Source of the DNA: Enterobacter sp. JUb54
GTDB lineage: Bacteria; Pseudomonadota; Gammaproteobacteria; Enterobacterales; Enterobacteriaceae
Length of the DNA stretch: 64,000 nucleotides
Direction: 5' to 3'
Assembly (NCBI RefSeq): GCF_014298075.1
Contig: NZ_CP060418.1
Location: 1-64,000 of the forward strand
In this document: positions 53,724 through 63,411 of the stretch, one piece after another
Position numbering within the stretch: the stretch's first letter is position 1
Layout of the letters: every line of letters starts with the position of its first letter
Translations under genes and position numbers: made by a program
The notes under the pieces: model-generated
Databases searched by the model: none
Seen by the model: the letters and a program-made list of their open reading frames with translations, nothing else
What the model was told of the DNA's origin: nothing

Positions 53724-54938
53724 ATGAAATTACCGATTTACCTCGATTACTCCGCAACAACGCCGGTGGACCCGCGTGTTGCCGAGAAAATGATGCAATT
53801 CCTGACCCTGGACGGGACCTTTGGTAACCCGGCCTCTCGTTCACACCGTTTCGGTTGGCAGGCTGAAGAGGCGGTTGATATCGCCCGTAATCAGATTGCT
53901 GAACTGGTCGGTGCTGACCCGCGTGAAATCGTCTTTACCTCCGGTGCAACGGAATCCGACAACCTGGCTATTAAAGGTGCTGCTAACTTTTATCAGAAAA
54001 AAGGCAAGCACATTATTACCAGCAAAACCGAGCACAAAGCGGTGTTGGATACCTGTCGCCAGCTGGAGCGTGAAGGCTTCGAGATCACCTACCTGGCGCC
54101 ACAGCGCAACGGGATTATCGATCTTAAAGAGCTGGAAGCCGCGATGCGCGACGACACCATCCTGGTGTCCATCATGCACGTGAACAACGAAATTGGCGTG
54201 GTGCAGGATATCGCTACCATCGGCGAACTGTGCCGTGCGCGTGGCATCATTTACCACGTTGACGCGACCCAGAGCGTAGGCAAACTGCCTATCGACCTGA
54301 GCCAGCTGAAAGTTGACCTGATGTCCTTCTCCGGTCACAAAATCTACGGACCTAAAGGTATTGGCGCACTGTACGTTCGTCGCAAACCGCGTATCCGCAT
54401 TGAAGCGCAGATGCACGGCGGCGGTCACGAGCGTGGCATGCGTTCCGGTACTCTGCCTGTCCACCAGATCGTCGGTATGGGTGAAGCTTACCGTATCGCG
54501 AAAGAAGAGATGGAAACCGAGATGGCGCGTCTGCGCGGTCTGCGTAACCGTCTGTGGGAAGGCGTAAAAGATATGGAAGAGGTTTACCTCAACGGTGACC
54601 TTGAGCAGGGCGCGCCGAACATTCTCAACGTCAGCTTCAACTATGTTGAAGGCGAATCGCTGATTATGGCGCTGAAAGACCTGGCCGTTTCCTCGGGTTC
54701 AGCTTGCACCTCCGCAAGTCTTGAGCCGTCCTATGTGCTGCGTGCACTGGGCATGACTGATGAACTGGCACACAGTTCTATCCGTTTCTCTTTAGGTCGA
54801 TTCACTACCGAAGAAGAGATTGACTACACCATTGATCTGGTTCGTAAATCCATCGGCCGTCTGCGCGATCTGTCTCCACTGTGGGATATGTTCAAGCAGG
54901 GCGTGGATCTGAACAGCATCGAATGGTCACATCATTAA
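53724..54938 (+). CDS. iscS: Cysteine desulfurase IscS
   Basis: PLP enzyme that takes sulfur from cysteine as a persulfide for Fe-S clusters and tRNA thiolation. The 404-residue protein has the class-V aminotransferase fold: [11 protein letters not shown] at the start, [24 protein letters not shown], the PLP lysine in [12 protein letters not shown], and the mobile-loop catalytic Cys328 in [17 protein letters not shown]. Length and key residues equal E. coli IscS. It is followed 26 bases later by iscU. Confidence 0.98.
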   Translation: MKLPIYLDYSATTPVDPRVAEKMMQFLTLDGTFGNPASRSHRFGWQAEEAVDIARNQIAELVGADPREIVFTSGATESDNLAIKGAANFYQKKGKHIITSKTEHKAVLDTCRQLEREGFEITYLAPQRNGIIDLKELEAAMRDDTILVSIMHVNNEIGVVQDIATIGELCRARGIIYHVDATQSVGKLPIDLSQLKVDLMSFSGHKIYGPKGIGALYVRRKPRIRIEAQMHGGGHERGMRSGTLPVHQIVGMGEAYRIAKEEMETEMARLRGLRNRLWEGVKDMEEVYLNGDLEQGAPNILNVSFNYVEGESLIMALKDLAVSSGSACTSASLEPSYVLRALGMTDELAHSSIRFSLGRFTTEEEIDYTIDLVRKSIGRLRDLSPLWDMFKQGVDLNSIEWSHH

Positions 54939-54964
54939 TCGGTAGGGTATAAGGAGAATTCATC

Positions 54965-55351
54965 ATGGCATACAGCGAAAAAGTTATCGATCATTACGAG
55001 AATCCACGCAACGTTGGTTCTTTCGACAACAGCGATGAGAACGTCGGCAGCGGCATGGTTGGCGCACCGGCATGTGGCGACGTCATGAAGTTGCAGATCA
55101 AAGTCAACAATGAAGGTATCATTGAAGACGCGCGCTTCAAGACCTATGGTTGCGGTTCCGCTATCGCGTCCAGCTCCCTGGTCACCGAATGGGTGAAAGG
55201 GAAATCTCTGGACGAAGCTCAGGCGATCAAGAACACCGATATCGCCGATGAACTGGAACTGCCGCCGGTGAAAATTCACTGCTCCATCCTGGCGGAAGAC
55301 GCGATTAAAGCCGCGATTGCGGATTATAAAAGCAAACGTGAAGCGAAATAA
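54965..55351 (+). CDS. iscU: Fe-S cluster assembly scaffold IscU
   Basis: Scaffold on which new [2Fe-2S] clusters are built before HscA/HscB-assisted transfer. The 128-residue protein has the three ligand cysteines in GAPACGDV (Cys37), YGCGSA (Cys63) and KIHCSIL (Cys106). The HscA recognition motif LPPVK lies just before the last. A strong ribosome site (AAGGAG) precedes the ATG. Confidence 0.98.
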   Translation: MAYSEKVIDHYENPRNVGSFDNSDENVGSGMVGAPACGDVMKLQIKVNNEGIIEDARFKTYGCGSAIASSSLVTEWVKGKSLDEAQAIKNTDIADELELPPVKIHCSILAEDAIKAAIADYKSKREAK

Positions 55352-55366
55352 TTAAGAGGTTATTGT

Positions 55367-55690
55367 ATGTCGATTACTCTTAGCGACAGCGCAGCGTCGC
55401 GAGTTAATTCCTTCCTGGCCAACCGTGGCAAAGGCTTCGGTCTGCGCTTAGGGGTCCGCACTTCTGGCTGTTCAGGTATGGCCTATGTGCTGGAGTTTGT
55501 TGACGAGCCGGCGGCAGAAGACACCGTGTTTGAAGATAAAGGCGTCAAGGTAGTGATCGACGGCAAAAGCCTGCAGTTCCTCGACGGCACTGAGCTGGAC
55601 TTCGTCAAAGAAGGCCTGAACGAAGGGTTTAAATTCACTAACCCTAACGTTAAAGATGAGTGTGGTTGCGGCGAAAGCTTTAACGTGTAA
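55367..55690 (+). CDS. iscA: Iron-sulfur cluster assembly protein IscA
   Basis: A-type carrier that passes Fe-S clusters to apo-proteins, especially [4Fe-4S] types. The 107-residue protein has the conserved Cys35 in [11 protein letters not shown] and the CGC pair near the end (DECGCGESF, Cys99 and Cys101). It lies 15 bases after iscU. A stretch of 282 bases with two ERIC-type repeats then separates it from hscB, longer than the usual tight spacing of this operon. Confidence 0.98.
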   Translation: MSITLSDSAASRVNSFLANRGKGFGLRLGVRTSGCSGMAYVLEFVDEPAAEDTVFEDKGVKVVIDGKSLQFLDGTELDFVKEGLNEGFKFTNPNVKDECGCGESFNV

Positions 55691-55704
55691 TCGCGTTCCG
55701 CTGT

Positions 55705-55785
55705 TATACCGATTAATTCGTGTTGCGGAAGGCGGCAAGCGAGCCACTCGCAGCCGATGCATCTGCAACGCGAAGTAAGAAAGTA
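55705..55785. repeat. Internally deleted ERIC element
   Basis: The left end (TATACC...TAATTCG, GGAAGGCGGCAAGCGAG) and right end (CGCAGCC, GAAGTA, TATA) match an ERIC element. The central 40-50 bp with the ERIC PCR-primer sequences is missing. It abuts a full ERIC directly downstream. Confidence 0.7.
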
Positions 55786-55912
55786 TATACCCCAAATAAT
55801 TCGAGTTGCTTGTAGGCGGCAAGGCCGGGAATCCCCAGGAGCTTACACAGGTAAGTGACTGGGCTGAACGGGTGCAGCCAACCCCCAGGCAGCTTGAAGG
55901 ATGAAGGGTATA
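55786..55912. repeat. ERIC (enterobacterial repetitive intergenic consensus) element
   Basis: A full-length element of 127 bp begins TATACCCCAAATAATTCGAG and ends GAAGGATGAAGGGTATA. It contains the hallmark core GAATCCCCAGGAGCTTACA and GTAAGTGACTGGGCTGA. The ends are inverted repeats, so it can fold as a long RNA hairpin. It lies inside the isc transcript between iscA and hscB. Confidence 0.92.
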
Positions 55913-55953
55913 GCCCCACCGTAGTTTTGCTACGCGTGGGGTTTGCTTTATCT
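55913..55953 (+). terminator. Hairpin between ERIC and hscB (possible attenuator)
   Basis: CCCCACCGTAG / CTACGCGTGGGG form a stem (one mismatch) with a TTTTG loop, followed by TTTGCTTTATCT. It could lower read-through from iscRSUA into hscBA-fdx-iscX. Effect inferred. Confidence 0.45.
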
Positions 55954-55972
55954 CGTTAACCCTGAGGTTACT

Positions 55973-56488
55973 ATGGACTATTTTACCCTCTTCGGGTTAC
56001 CGGTCAGTTATACCCTTTCGCAAGAACAGCTGGCTGTCCGGTACCAGGATTTACAGCGCCAGTATCATCCCGACAAGTTCGCCAGCGCGAGTGCGGCCGA
56101 ACAGCTCGCCTCCGTGCAGCAATCCGCCACAATCAACCAGGCATGGCAAACGCTCCGGCATCCGCTGACCCGCGCCGAATATCTCCTTTCGCTTCATGGC
56201 TACGACTTAGCCAGCGAGCAGCACACCGTGCGCGATACCGCCTTCCTGATGGAACAGCTGGAGCTGCGTGAAGAGCTGGATGAGATTGAAAAGTCGCAGG
56301 ATGAAGCGCGGCTCGCGGGGTTTATCAAGCGCGTGAAAGGGATGTATGACCTTCGTCATCAGCAGGTTGTTGAACAATTAAATAACGAGACGTGGGACGT
56401 AGCGGCAGATACCGTGCGTAAACTGCGTTTTCTCGATAAACTTCAGAGCGTGGCAGAACAACTCGAAGAAAAGCTGCTCGATTTTTAA
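55973..56488 (+). CDS. hscB: Fe-S co-chaperone HscB (Hsc20)
   Basis: J-type co-chaperone that brings IscU to HscA and stimulates its ATPase. The 171-residue protein has an N-terminal J domain (about 1-75) with the HPD motif in [13 protein letters not shown]-terminal three-helix IscU-binding domain (about 85-171) follows. The ATG at 55973 gives the family start [10 protein letters not shown]; an in-frame start at 55943 lies in the hairpin and was rejected. It lies 15 bases before hscA. Confidence 0.97.
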   Translation: MDYFTLFGLPVSYTLSQEQLAVRYQDLQRQYHPDKFASASAAEQLASVQQSATINQAWQTLRHPLTRAEYLLSLHGYDLASEQHTVRDTAFLMEQLELREELDEIEKSQDEARLAGFIKRVKGMYDLRHQQVVEQLNNETWDVAADTVRKLRFLDKLQSVAEQLEEKLLDF

Positions 56489-56503
56489 TTTTCGGAAGCA
56501 ATT

Positions 56504-58354
56504 ATGGCCTTATTACAAATTAGTGAGCCTGGTCTGAGCGCCGCGCCGCATCAGCGTCGTCTGGCCGCGGGGATTGACCTTGGCACCACCAATTCTCTGG
56601 TCGCTACCGTGCGTAGCGGTCAGGCCGAAACACTGCCCGATCATCAGGGTCGTTACCTCCTGCCTTCCGTGGTGAACTACCAGGCATCTGGCCAGAGCGT
56701 CGGCTACGATGCCCGGCAGAATGCCGCCCAGGATCCGGTCAATACCATCAGCTCGGTAAAACGTATGATGGGGCGTTCGCTGGCCGATATTCAGACCCGC
56801 TATCCGCATCTGCCTTACCAGCTACAGGCCAGTGAAAACGGTCTGCCGATGATCCAGACCGCCGCGGGTCTGCTCAACCCGATTCGCGTCTCTGCCGATA
56901 TCCTGAAAGCGCTGGCCGCCAGGGCCACCGAAGCGCTGTCCGGCGAGCTTGACGGCGTGGTCATTACCGTTCCGGCCTACTTCGACGACGCTCAGCGCCA
57001 GGGCACCAAAGACGCCGCGCGTCTGGCGGGCCTGCACGTGCTGCGTCTGCTGAATGAACCGACCGCGGCGGCGATTGCCTACGGCCTGGACTCCGGTCAG
57101 GAAGGGGTGATTGCGGTTTACGATCTCGGTGGCGGCACCTTTGATATTTCAGTGCTGCGCTTGAGCCGTGGGGTGTTTGAAGTGCTGGCCACGGGCGGCG
57201 ATTCCGCGCTCGGCGGCGATGACTTTGACCACCTGCTGGCGGATTACCTGCGCGAACTGGCGGGGCTGAGCGATCGTAGTGACAACCGCCTGCAGCGCGA
57301 GCTGCTGGATGCGGCCATCGCCGCCAAAATCGCCCTCAGCGATGCCGACGTCGTCAGCGTCAACGTGGGTGGCTGGCAAGGGGAGATTACCCGTAGCCAG
57401 TTTGATGAACTGATTGCGCCGCTGGTCAAACGGACCCTGCTGGCCTGTCGTCGTGCGCTGAAAGATGCGGGCGTGGCGGCGGAAGAGGTGCTGGAAGTGG
57501 TGATGGTCGGCGGTTCAACTCGCGTGCCGCTGGTGCGTGAGCGCGTCGGCGAGTTCTTTGGCCGTCCCCCGCTGACCACCATCGACCCGGACAAAGTGGT
57601 GGCCATTGGCGCCGCGATTCAGGCCGACATCTTGGTGGGCAACAAGCCCGACAGCGAACTGCTGCTGCTCGATGTTATCCCGCTCTCTTTAGGGCTGGAG
57701 ACCATGGGCGGCCTGGTGGAAAAAGTCATCCCGCGCAATACCACCATTCCGGTGGCGCGCGCGCAGGAATTTACCACTTTCAAAGATGGTCAAACCGCGA
57801 TGTCCATTCACGTGATGCAGGGCGAGCGTGAACTGGTACAGGATTGCCGCTCGCTGGCGCGTTTTGCGCTGCGCGGTATTCCGGCACTTCCGGCCGGCGG
57901 CGCGCATATTCGCGTGACCTTCCAGGTGGATGCCGACGGCCTGCTGAGCGTGACCGCCATGGAGAAATCGACCGGCGTCGAAGCCTCCATTCAGGTGAAG
58001 CCATCCTATGGCCTGACCGACGGCGAAATCGCCACCATGATCAAAGATTCGATGAGTCACGCCGAACAGGATATCAAGGCGCGTATGCTGGCTGAGCAAA
58101 AAGTCGAAGCCGCACGCGTGTTAGAGAGCCTGGTCAGTGCGCTGGCCGCCGATGCCGCGCTGCTCAGCGCCGCAGAACGTCAGGCTATCGATGAGGCAAT
58201 GGCGCAGTTGAGCGCGGTTGCCGCAGGTGATGATGCCGACGCCATTAAAGATGCGATTAAAAATACAGACACACAAACCCAGGAATTTGCCGCACGCCGC
58301 ATGGACCAGTCGGTCCGTACTGCGCTGAAAGGCCAATCCGTGGACGAGGTTTAA
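56504..58354 (+). CDS. hscA: Fe-S protein assembly chaperone HscA (Hsp70 type)
   Basis: Specialised Hsp70 that binds the LPPVK motif of IscU and drives cluster transfer using ATP. The 616-residue protein has the Hsp70 ATPase domain (about 20-385: [14 protein letters not shown], the [14 protein letters not shown] phosphate loop, [12 protein letters not shown]). The substrate-binding domain (about 390-616) follows. Length equals E. coli HscA. It is one base from fdx. Confidence 0.98.
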   Translation: MALLQISEPGLSAAPHQRRLAAGIDLGTTNSLVATVRSGQAETLPDHQGRYLLPSVVNYQASGQSVGYDARQNAAQDPVNTISSVKRMMGRSLADIQTRYPHLPYQLQASENGLPMIQTAAGLLNPIRVSADILKALAARATEALSGELDGVVITVPAYFDDAQRQGTKDAARLAGLHVLRLLNEPTAAAIAYGLDSGQEGVIAVYDLGGGTFDISVLRLSRGVFEVLATGGDSALGGDDFDHLLADYLRELAGLSDRSDNRLQRELLDAAIAAKIALSDADVVSVNVGGWQGEITRSQFDELIAPLVKRTLLACRRALKDAGVAAEEVLEVVMVGGSTRVPLVRERVGEFFGRPPLTTIDPDKVVAIGAAIQADILVGNKPDSELLLLDVIPLSLGLETMGGLVEKVIPRNTTIPVARAQEFTTFKDGQTAMSIHVMQGERELVQDCRSLARFALRGIPALPAGGAHIRVTFQVDADGLLSVTAMEKSTGVEASIQVKPSYGLTDGEIATMIKDSMSHAEQDIKARMLAEQKVEAARVLESLVSALAADAALLSAAERQAIDEAMAQLSAVAAGDDADAIKDAIKNTDTQTQEFAARRMDQSVRTALKGQSVDEV

Positions 58355-58355
58355 T

Positions 58356-58691
58356 ATGCCAAAGATTGTTTTTCTGCCTCATCAGGACCTGTGTCCGGAT
58401 GGCGTAGTTGTGGAAGCTGAGATCGGTGAGACCATTCTGGATGCGGCGTTACGTAGCGGCATCGAGATTGAACATGCTTGCGAAAAATCCTGTGCCTGCA
58501 CGACCTGTCACTGCATTGTGCGTGAAGGGTTTGACTCGCTGGCGGAAAGCACGGAAGACGAAGACGACATGCTGGATAAGGCATGGGGGCTGGAGCCCGA
58601 TAGCCGTCTGAGCTGCCAGGCGCGCGTGACCCACGATGACCTGGTCGTCGAGATCCCGCGTTACACCATCAACCACGCACGCGAGCATTAA
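58356..58691 (+). CDS. fdx: 2Fe-2S ferredoxin Fdx
   Basis: Electron donor for Fe-S cluster assembly. The 111-residue adrenodoxin-type protein has the ligands in [12 protein letters not shown] (Cys42, 48, 51) and the fourth in SCQARV (Cys87). The C-terminus ([14 protein letters not shown]) matches E. coli. Its start is two bases past the hscA stop and its stop is one base before iscX. Confidence 0.98.
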   Translation: MPKIVFLPHQDLCPDGVVVEAEIGETILDAALRSGIEIEHACEKSCACTTCHCIVREGFDSLAESTEDEDDMLDKAWGLEPDSRLSCQARVTHDDLVVEIPRYTINHAREH

Positions 58692-58692
58692 T

Positions 58693-58893
58693 ATGGGACT
58701 GAAATGGACCGATAGTCGTGAAATTGGTGAGGCGCTGTACGACGCTTTCCCGGATCTCGACCCGAAAACCGTTCGCTTCACCGATATGCATCAGTGGATT
58801 TGCGAGCTGGAAGCGTTCGATGACAATCCAAACGCATCGAATGAAAAAATTCTTGAGGCGATTCTGCTAGTCTGGTTAGACGAAGCCGAATAA
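58693..58893 (+). CDS. iscX: Fe-S assembly protein IscX
   Basis: Small acidic protein that binds IscS and iron and tunes the rate of cluster assembly. The 66-residue protein [19 protein letters not shown] to LVWLDEAE matches E. coli IscX in length and ends. An in-frame start at 58636 inside fdx was rejected. The 110-base gap to pepB contains an ACGGGC/GCCCGT hairpin (about 58956-58983) but no clear terminator. Confidence 0.97.
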   Translation: MGLKWTDSREIGEALYDAFPDLDPKTVRFTDMHQWICELEAFDDNPNASNEKILEAILLVWLDEAE

Positions 58894-59003
58894 TTTTCGC
58901 GTCATGCTCTACGCTGCAGAGTGCCTGCAACGCGGATCATGCAGCGAAAAAATTCTAACGGGCTGCCATAAGGTGGCCCGTTTGCTAATAAGGATGAAAA
59001 AAA

Positions 59004-60290
59004 ATGACAGAAGCCATGAAGATTACGCTGACGACTCAACCTGCCGATGCGCGTTGGGGCGAAAAAGCGACTTACAGCATTAATGATGACGGCATCACCC
59101 TGCATCTGAACGGTAAAGACGACCTGGGTTTGATTCAGCGCGCGGCGCGTAAGGTCGATGGCATGGGGATTAAGCATGTCGCGCTGAGCGGTGAAGGCTG
59201 GAATACCGACCGCGCATGGGCGTTCTGGGCCGGTTATAAAGGGCCGAAAGGCAGCCGCAAAGTCGAATGGCCGACGCTGGACGACGCGCAGAAGAGCGAG
59301 CTGGACAGCCGCCTGACGATCATCGACTGGGTCCGTGACACCATTAACGCCCCGGCGGAAGATCTGGGGCCGGAACAGCTGGCGCAGCGTGCCGTCGATC
59401 TGCTGTGCGGCGTGGCCTGCGACAATGTTTCTTACCGCATCACCAAAGGCGAAGACCTGCGTGAACAGGGCTATCTCGGTCTGCATACCGTGGGTCGCGG
59501 CTCCGAGCGTCCGCCGGTGCTGCTGGCGCTGGATTACAACCCATCCGGCGATAAAGACGCGCCGGTGTATGCCTGCCTGGTCGGGAAAGGTATCACCTTT
59601 GATTCCGGCGGCTACAGCATCAAACAGAGCGCGTTCATGGACTCCATGAAGTCCGACATGGGCGGCGCAGCGACGGTCACCGGTGCGCTGGCATTCGCGA
59701 TTACCCGCGGTCTGAACAAGCGCGTGAAGCTGTACCTGTGCTGCGCTGACAACCTGATCAGCGGTAACGCCTTCAAACTGGGCGACATTATTCGCTACCG
59801 CAACGGTAAGACCGTCGAGATCATGAATACCGACGCCGAAGGCCGTCTGGTCCTGGCTGATGGCCTGATCGATGCCTGCGCGCAGAAACCGGCGCTGATC
59901 ATCGACGCGGCGACCCTGACCGGTGCGGCGAAAACCGCGCTCGGGAACGACTACCACGCGCTGTTCAGCTTCGATGACGAGCTGGCTAACCGTCTGCTGG
60001 CGAGCGCGCAGGCAGAAAATGAAGCCTTCTGGCGTCTGCCGCTAGCGGAATTCCACCGTGGTCAGCTACCGTCTAACTTTGCCGAACTGAATAATACCGG
60101 CAGCGCTGCTTACCCGGCTGGCGCCAGCACGGCGGCAGGTTTCCTGTCTCATTTCGTTGAGAACTATCATCAGGGCTGGCTGCACATTGACTGCTCGGCA
60201 ACCTACCGTAAATCCGCCGTTGAACAGTGGTCCGCTGGCGCGACCGGCCTCGGTGTGCGTACGATTGCCAATCTGTTAACCGCAGAGTAA
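59004..60290 (+). CDS. pepB: Peptidase B (M17 leucyl aminopeptidase family)
   Basis: Cytoplasmic metallo-aminopeptidase that releases N-terminal residues from small peptides. The 428-residue protein has the M17 metal and active-site motifs: [15 protein letters not shown] (about 190-204), [12 protein letters not shown] (about 211-222) and the signature [12 protein letters not shown] (about 275-286). The start MTEAMKITL matches E. coli. It follows the isc operon as in E. coli and is followed by a 40-bp tandem repeat. Confidence 0.97.
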   Translation: MTEAMKITLTTQPADARWGEKATYSINDDGITLHLNGKDDLGLIQRAARKVDGMGIKHVALSGEGWNTDRAWAFWAGYKGPKGSRKVEWPTLDDAQKSELDSRLTIIDWVRDTINAPAEDLGPEQLAQRAVDLLCGVACDNVSYRITKGEDLREQGYLGLHTVGRGSERPPVLLALDYNPSGDKDAPVYACLVGKGITFDSGGYSIKQSAFMDSMKSDMGGAATVTGALAFAITRGLNKRVKLYLCCADNLISGNAFKLGDIIRYRNGKTVEIMNTDAEGRLVLADGLIDACAQKPALIIDAATLTGAAKTALGNDYHALFSFDDELANRLLASAQAENEAFWRLPLAEFHRGQLPSNFAELNNTGSAAYPAGASTAAGFLSHFVENYHQGWLHIDCSATYRKSAVEQWSAGATGLGVRTIANLLTAE

Positions 60291-60294
60291 AAGC

Positions 60295-60381
60295 GCCGGG
60301 GCGATTGCCCTGACTCGTAGCCCCGGCCAGCGTTGCCGGGGCGATTGCCCTGACTCGTAGCCCCGGCCAGCGTTGCCGGGG
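60295..60381. repeat. Tandem 40-bp repeat with GC-rich palindromes (REP/boxC-like)
   Basis: Two exact copies of a 40-bp unit lie at 60295-60334 and 60335-60374, followed by seven bases of a third. Each unit holds the palindrome GCCCCGGC-CAGCGTT-GCCGGGGC, so the transcript after pepB can form a series of hairpins that may protect or end the mRNA. Confidence 0.9.
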
Positions 60382-60409
60382 CCATTCCGATCCTGATGTT
60401 GTGAGCATT

Positions 60410-61186
60410 ATGTCCGAAACTAAAAATGAATTAGAAACCCTGCTGGAACAGGCGGCGATCGAACCGGGCCACCGTCCGGCATTTTTCCGTGTGCTGCTGG
60501 AATCCACGGTGTGGGTGCCCGGTGCGGCGGCGGAAGGCGAAGCGGTGGTGGAAGAGAGCGCCGTGGACTTACAGCATTGGGAGAAAGACGACGGGGCTTC
60601 GGTCATTCCGTTTTTCACCTCGCTGGAGGCCTTGCAGCAGGCGGTCACCGACGAGCAATCCTTTGTGGCGATGCCGGCACGTACGCTGTTTGCCATGACG
60701 CTTGGCGAAACGCTGTTCCTCAATGCGAAGCTGCCTACTGGCAAAGAGTTTATGCCCAACGAGATCAAGCATCTGCTGGGAGAAGAGGGCACGCCGCTCA
60801 GCACGCAGACGGTGATTGAAGGCGGCGAATCGTTGCTGCTGTCAGAGGTTGCCGAGCCACCGGCACAGATGATCGACTCGTTGACGACGCTGTTTAAAAC
60901 GCTCAAGACCGTCAAACGCGCGTATCTTTGTTCGATCAAGGACAGCGCAGAGGCACCGGCAAATCTGCTGATCGGCCTTGAAGTGGAAGGCGAGATTGAG
61001 GCGGTGATTCAGGCCACCGGCAGCGTGGCGACCGATACCTTACCTGGCGATGAGCCGGTTGATATCTGTCAGGTTGTCGAGGGCGAGAAAGGCATCAGCC
61101 ATTTTATGATGGCCCATATCACGCCGTTTTATGAAAAGCGCTGGGGCAGCTTCCTGCGCGACTTCAAACAGAACCGCATTCTCTAA
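60410..61186 (+). CDS. sseB: Rhodanese-like enhancing protein SseB (serine sensitivity)
   Basis: Cytoplasmic protein named for enhancing serine sensitivity; exact function unknown. The 258-residue protein has the SseB N-terminal domain (about 10-125, RPAFFRVLLESTVWVPG and SVIPFFTSLEALQQAV). A C-terminal domain (about 145-258, PAQMIDSLTTLFKT and GISHFMMAHITPFYEKRW) follows. The ATG at 60410 gives MSETKNELE as in E. coli; a GTG three codons upstream is possible. The call name follows the gene; I see no rhodanese motif in it. It is convergent with sseA across a 33-base hairpin. Confidence 0.93.
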   Translation: MSETKNELETLLEQAAIEPGHRPAFFRVLLESTVWVPGAAAEGEAVVEESAVDLQHWEKDDGASVIPFFTSLEALQQAVTDEQSFVAMPARTLFAMTLGETLFLNAKLPTGKEFMPNEIKHLLGEEGTPLSTQTVIEGGESLLLSEVAEPPAQMIDSLTTLFKTLKTVKRAYLCSIKDSAEAPANLLIGLEVEGEIEAVIQATGSVATDTLPGDEPVDICQVVEGEKGISHFMMAHITPFYEKRWGSFLRDFKQNRIL

Positions 61187-61217
61187 CATAACGGGGGCAT
61201 CGCGCCCCCGTTATGTT
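61185..61217. terminator. Hairpin between sseB and sseA
   Basis: A perfect 14-bp stem AACATAACGGGGGC / GCCCCCGTTATGTT with a 5-nt loop lies between the convergent stops. Neither side has a strong T run, so it may be a weak terminator or a 3'-end stabiliser. Confidence 0.55.
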
Positions 61218-61219
61218 GT

Positions 61220-62068
61220 CTATTGCGCCGGCTCGATCGGCAGATCGCTCCGCGCACCCCATTCGCTCCATGAGCCGTCGTACAGGCAGACGCCGTTGAC
61301 TCCCAGCGTGGTCAGCGCCAGCACGACCACCGCCGCCGTGACGCCCGAGCCGCAGCTGGCGATAATCGGCCGATCAAAATCCACGCCCTGGCGCAGGAAA
61401 ATATCATTCAGCTCATCAACGGTTTTGAGCTCGCCGTTAATCACCAGATCGCCCCACGGCACGTTGAGCGCCCCGGGAATATGGCCGCGACGCAGCCCCG
61501 GACGAGGTTCATCGGCCAGACCATTAAAGCGGGGGGCCGGGCGCGCATCGACGATCTGCGCCGATCCTTCATGGCTGACCAGCAGCACATCGGTAAGACG
61601 TTTGATCACCAGTGGATCGAAGCGCCCGTCAAATTCACCTTCCGCCTGTTCAGGGATCCCTTGTTCCAGCAGGCGTTCTTCGCGCTGCCAGCCAGCCAGG
61701 CCGCCGGCGAGAATCGAGACGTTTGCCACACCAAAGGTGCGCAACATCCACCATGCTCGCGGCGCTGAGAAGAGGTTACCTTCGTCGTACACCACCAGAT
61801 GTTTATCGCTGCTCACGCCCAGTTCACGCATGGCGACGGCGAATGCTTCCGCTCGCGGCATCATATGCGGCAGCGGGCTGGTGTGGTCGGACAGGGCTTC
61901 AATATCGAAAAAGAGCGCCCCGGGAATATGGCCGGCGCGGTATTCCGCATCCATATCGCGCAACGCTTCCTGACCCGCCGGGGCCATTCGTGCATCGATT
62001 ATTTGGATTTCCGGGTCATCAAGATGTTCCGCTAACCAGTCAGCGGCGACAAAAAACGAAGTGGACAT
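61220..62068 (-). CDS. sseA: 3-mercaptopyruvate sulfurtransferase
   Basis: Transfers sulfur from 3-mercaptopyruvate to thiol acceptors or cyanide. The 282-residue protein has two rhodanese domains: an inactive N-terminal one (about 10-135) and a C-terminal one (about 160-275) with the active Cys in the loop SCGSGVTAAVV. WAEHLDDPEIQIIDARM and HIPGAL motifs occur in both halves. Length is that of E. coli SseA (281). In E. coli the sRNA gene ryfA lies between sseA and sseB; here only 33 bases separate them. Confidence 0.97.
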   Translation of the reverse strand: MSTSFFVAADWLAEHLDDPEIQIIDARMAPAGQEALRDMDAEYRAGHIPGALFFDIEALSDHTSPLPHMMPRAEAFAVAMRELGVSSDKHLVVYDEGNLFSAPRAWWMLRTFGVANVSILAGGLAGWQREERLLEQGIPEQAEGEFDGRFDPLVIKRLTDVLLVSHEGSAQIVDARPAPRFNGLADEPRPGLRRGHIPGALNVPWGDLVINGELKTVDELNDIFLRQGVDFDRPIIASCGSGVTAAVVVLALTTLGVNGVCLYDGSWSEWGARSDLPIEPAQ

Positions 62069-62190
62069 GGCTGCCTCCGTGTCATCAATAATAGATAGAT
62101 TGTTGATGTTTTTACGCTGACCGACAAGGCATTTTCACCGGAAGGCTACGGGAATGTGATACGCCCCCGAAGCGCTTCGGGGGCGGAATA

Positions 62191-63375
62191 TCAAAACACC
62201 TGCTGATGCAGATAGCGCCAGGCGTATTGCGCGTACAGCTCTGCGCCGTTTTTCATCACCTGCTCATCGATATTGAAGCAGCCGTGGTGGTGAGCGTAAT
62301 CGCTGCCTTTCTCTGGATTGCCGCAGCCGAGCAGGGCAAAGCAGCCGGGGATATTCTGCATATAAAAGCTGAAATCCTCCCCGCCGGTGGTGGGGCGCTC
62401 GCTGAACAGCGCCGCCTCGCCAAACGCATCGCGGATCACCGATTGCGCCAGCAGGGCGCTGCGCGCCTCGTTGATCACCGGCAGCGTGCCGTAGTGGTAG
62501 TCGACCTGGACGGTCGCGCCATAGATTGCCGCGGTATGCCGGGCGTAACGGGTTATCGCATCTTCGAGCCGCTGGCGGGCCGCGAGACTGAAACAGCGCA
62601 CCGTGCCTTCCAGCACCGCGTTTTCCGCGATGACGTTAAAGCGTGTGCCGACCGTCATTTTGCCGATCGTGACCACCGCCGCGTCGAGCGGTGAAGTTTC
62701 GCGCGCCACGATGGCCTGCACATTCATCACAAACGCCGAGGCCACCACCGTGGCATCGACACAGGCCTCCGGCATTGAACCGTGGCCGCCGCGACCGCGA
62801 AAGGTGACGGTGAGTAAATCCGCGGAGGCGAACGACGACCCGACGTTGCAGGAGATGTTACCGGAGGGCGTACCGGACCAGATATGCAGGCCAAAAATAT
62901 TACTGACGTTATCGAGCGCGCCCTGATCGATCATCGCTTTGGCACCTTCGGCGATCTCTTCTGCAGGCTGAAAAATCAACCGTACGTTACCGGGCATCTG
63001 CTCGCGAACGGCGTACAGCGCGCGGGCGGCGGTGAGCAGCATCGCGGTATGGGCATCATGCCCGCAGGCGTGCATTTTCCCCGGGATCTGCGATCGATAG
63101 CTAAGCTGCTCGTTCAGCTCCAGCACCGGGAGCGCATCCATGTCGGCCCGTAAGGCGACCGTGTGGCCCGGTTTGCCGCCGCTAATGTCGGCAATCACCC
63201 CGGTTGGCTCGGTACGACGGCAGGCGATGCCGATGGCCTGCAGTTCATCGATGACGCGTTCGGTTGTCCGCTGCTCTTCCCAGGGCAGTTCCGGATGAGC
63301 GTGCAAATCGCGACGTCGGGCGATCATGGCCTGCTCTTCGCGGGCGACGATTGCGGTAATTTCGGGGTTAATCAT
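62191..63375 (-). CDS. M20 family metallo-amidohydrolase
   Basis: Predicted zinc hydrolase that cleaves an N-acyl or amide bond of an amino-acid conjugate (family of hippuricase and IAA-amino-acid hydrolases, M20D); the true substrate is unknown. The 394-residue protein has DLHAHPELPWEE, ALRADMDALPV, the metal motif HACGHDAHTAML (about 100-111), the catalytic QPAEE (about 136), GLHIWSG, RGRGGHGSMP in the dimerisation lid, and a C-terminal TTGGEDFSFYM and HHHGCFNIDE. It lies 36 bases after the membrane-protein gene on the same strand, so uptake and cleavage of one substrate is likely. E. coli K-12 has nothing similar at this place. Confidence 0.88.
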   Translation of the reverse strand: MINPEITAIVAREEQAMIARRRDLHAHPELPWEEQRTTERVIDELQAIGIACRRTEPTGVIADISGGKPGHTVALRADMDALPVLELNEQLSYRSQIPGKMHACGHDAHTAMLLTAARALYAVREQMPGNVRLIFQPAEEIAEGAKAMIDQGALDNVSNIFGLHIWSGTPSGNISCNVGSSFASADLLTVTFRGRGGHGSMPEACVDATVVASAFVMNVQAIVARETSPLDAAVVTIGKMTVGTRFNVIAENAVLEGTVRCFSLAARQRLEDAITRYARHTAAIYGATVQVDYHYGTLPVINEARSALLAQSVIRDAFGEAALFSERPTTGGEDFSFYMQNIPGCFALLGCGNPEKGSDYAHHHGCFNIDEQVMKNGAELYAQYAWRYLHQQVF

Positions 63376-63411
63376 AACGATACTCCATAAGCATAGTGAT
63401 AATGACCGGGC

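Noticed and set aside
60073-60939. Minus-strand frame spanning pepB, the tandem repeat and sseB
   Set aside because: It crosses two real genes and a repeat; the tandem duplication only happens to keep the frame open.
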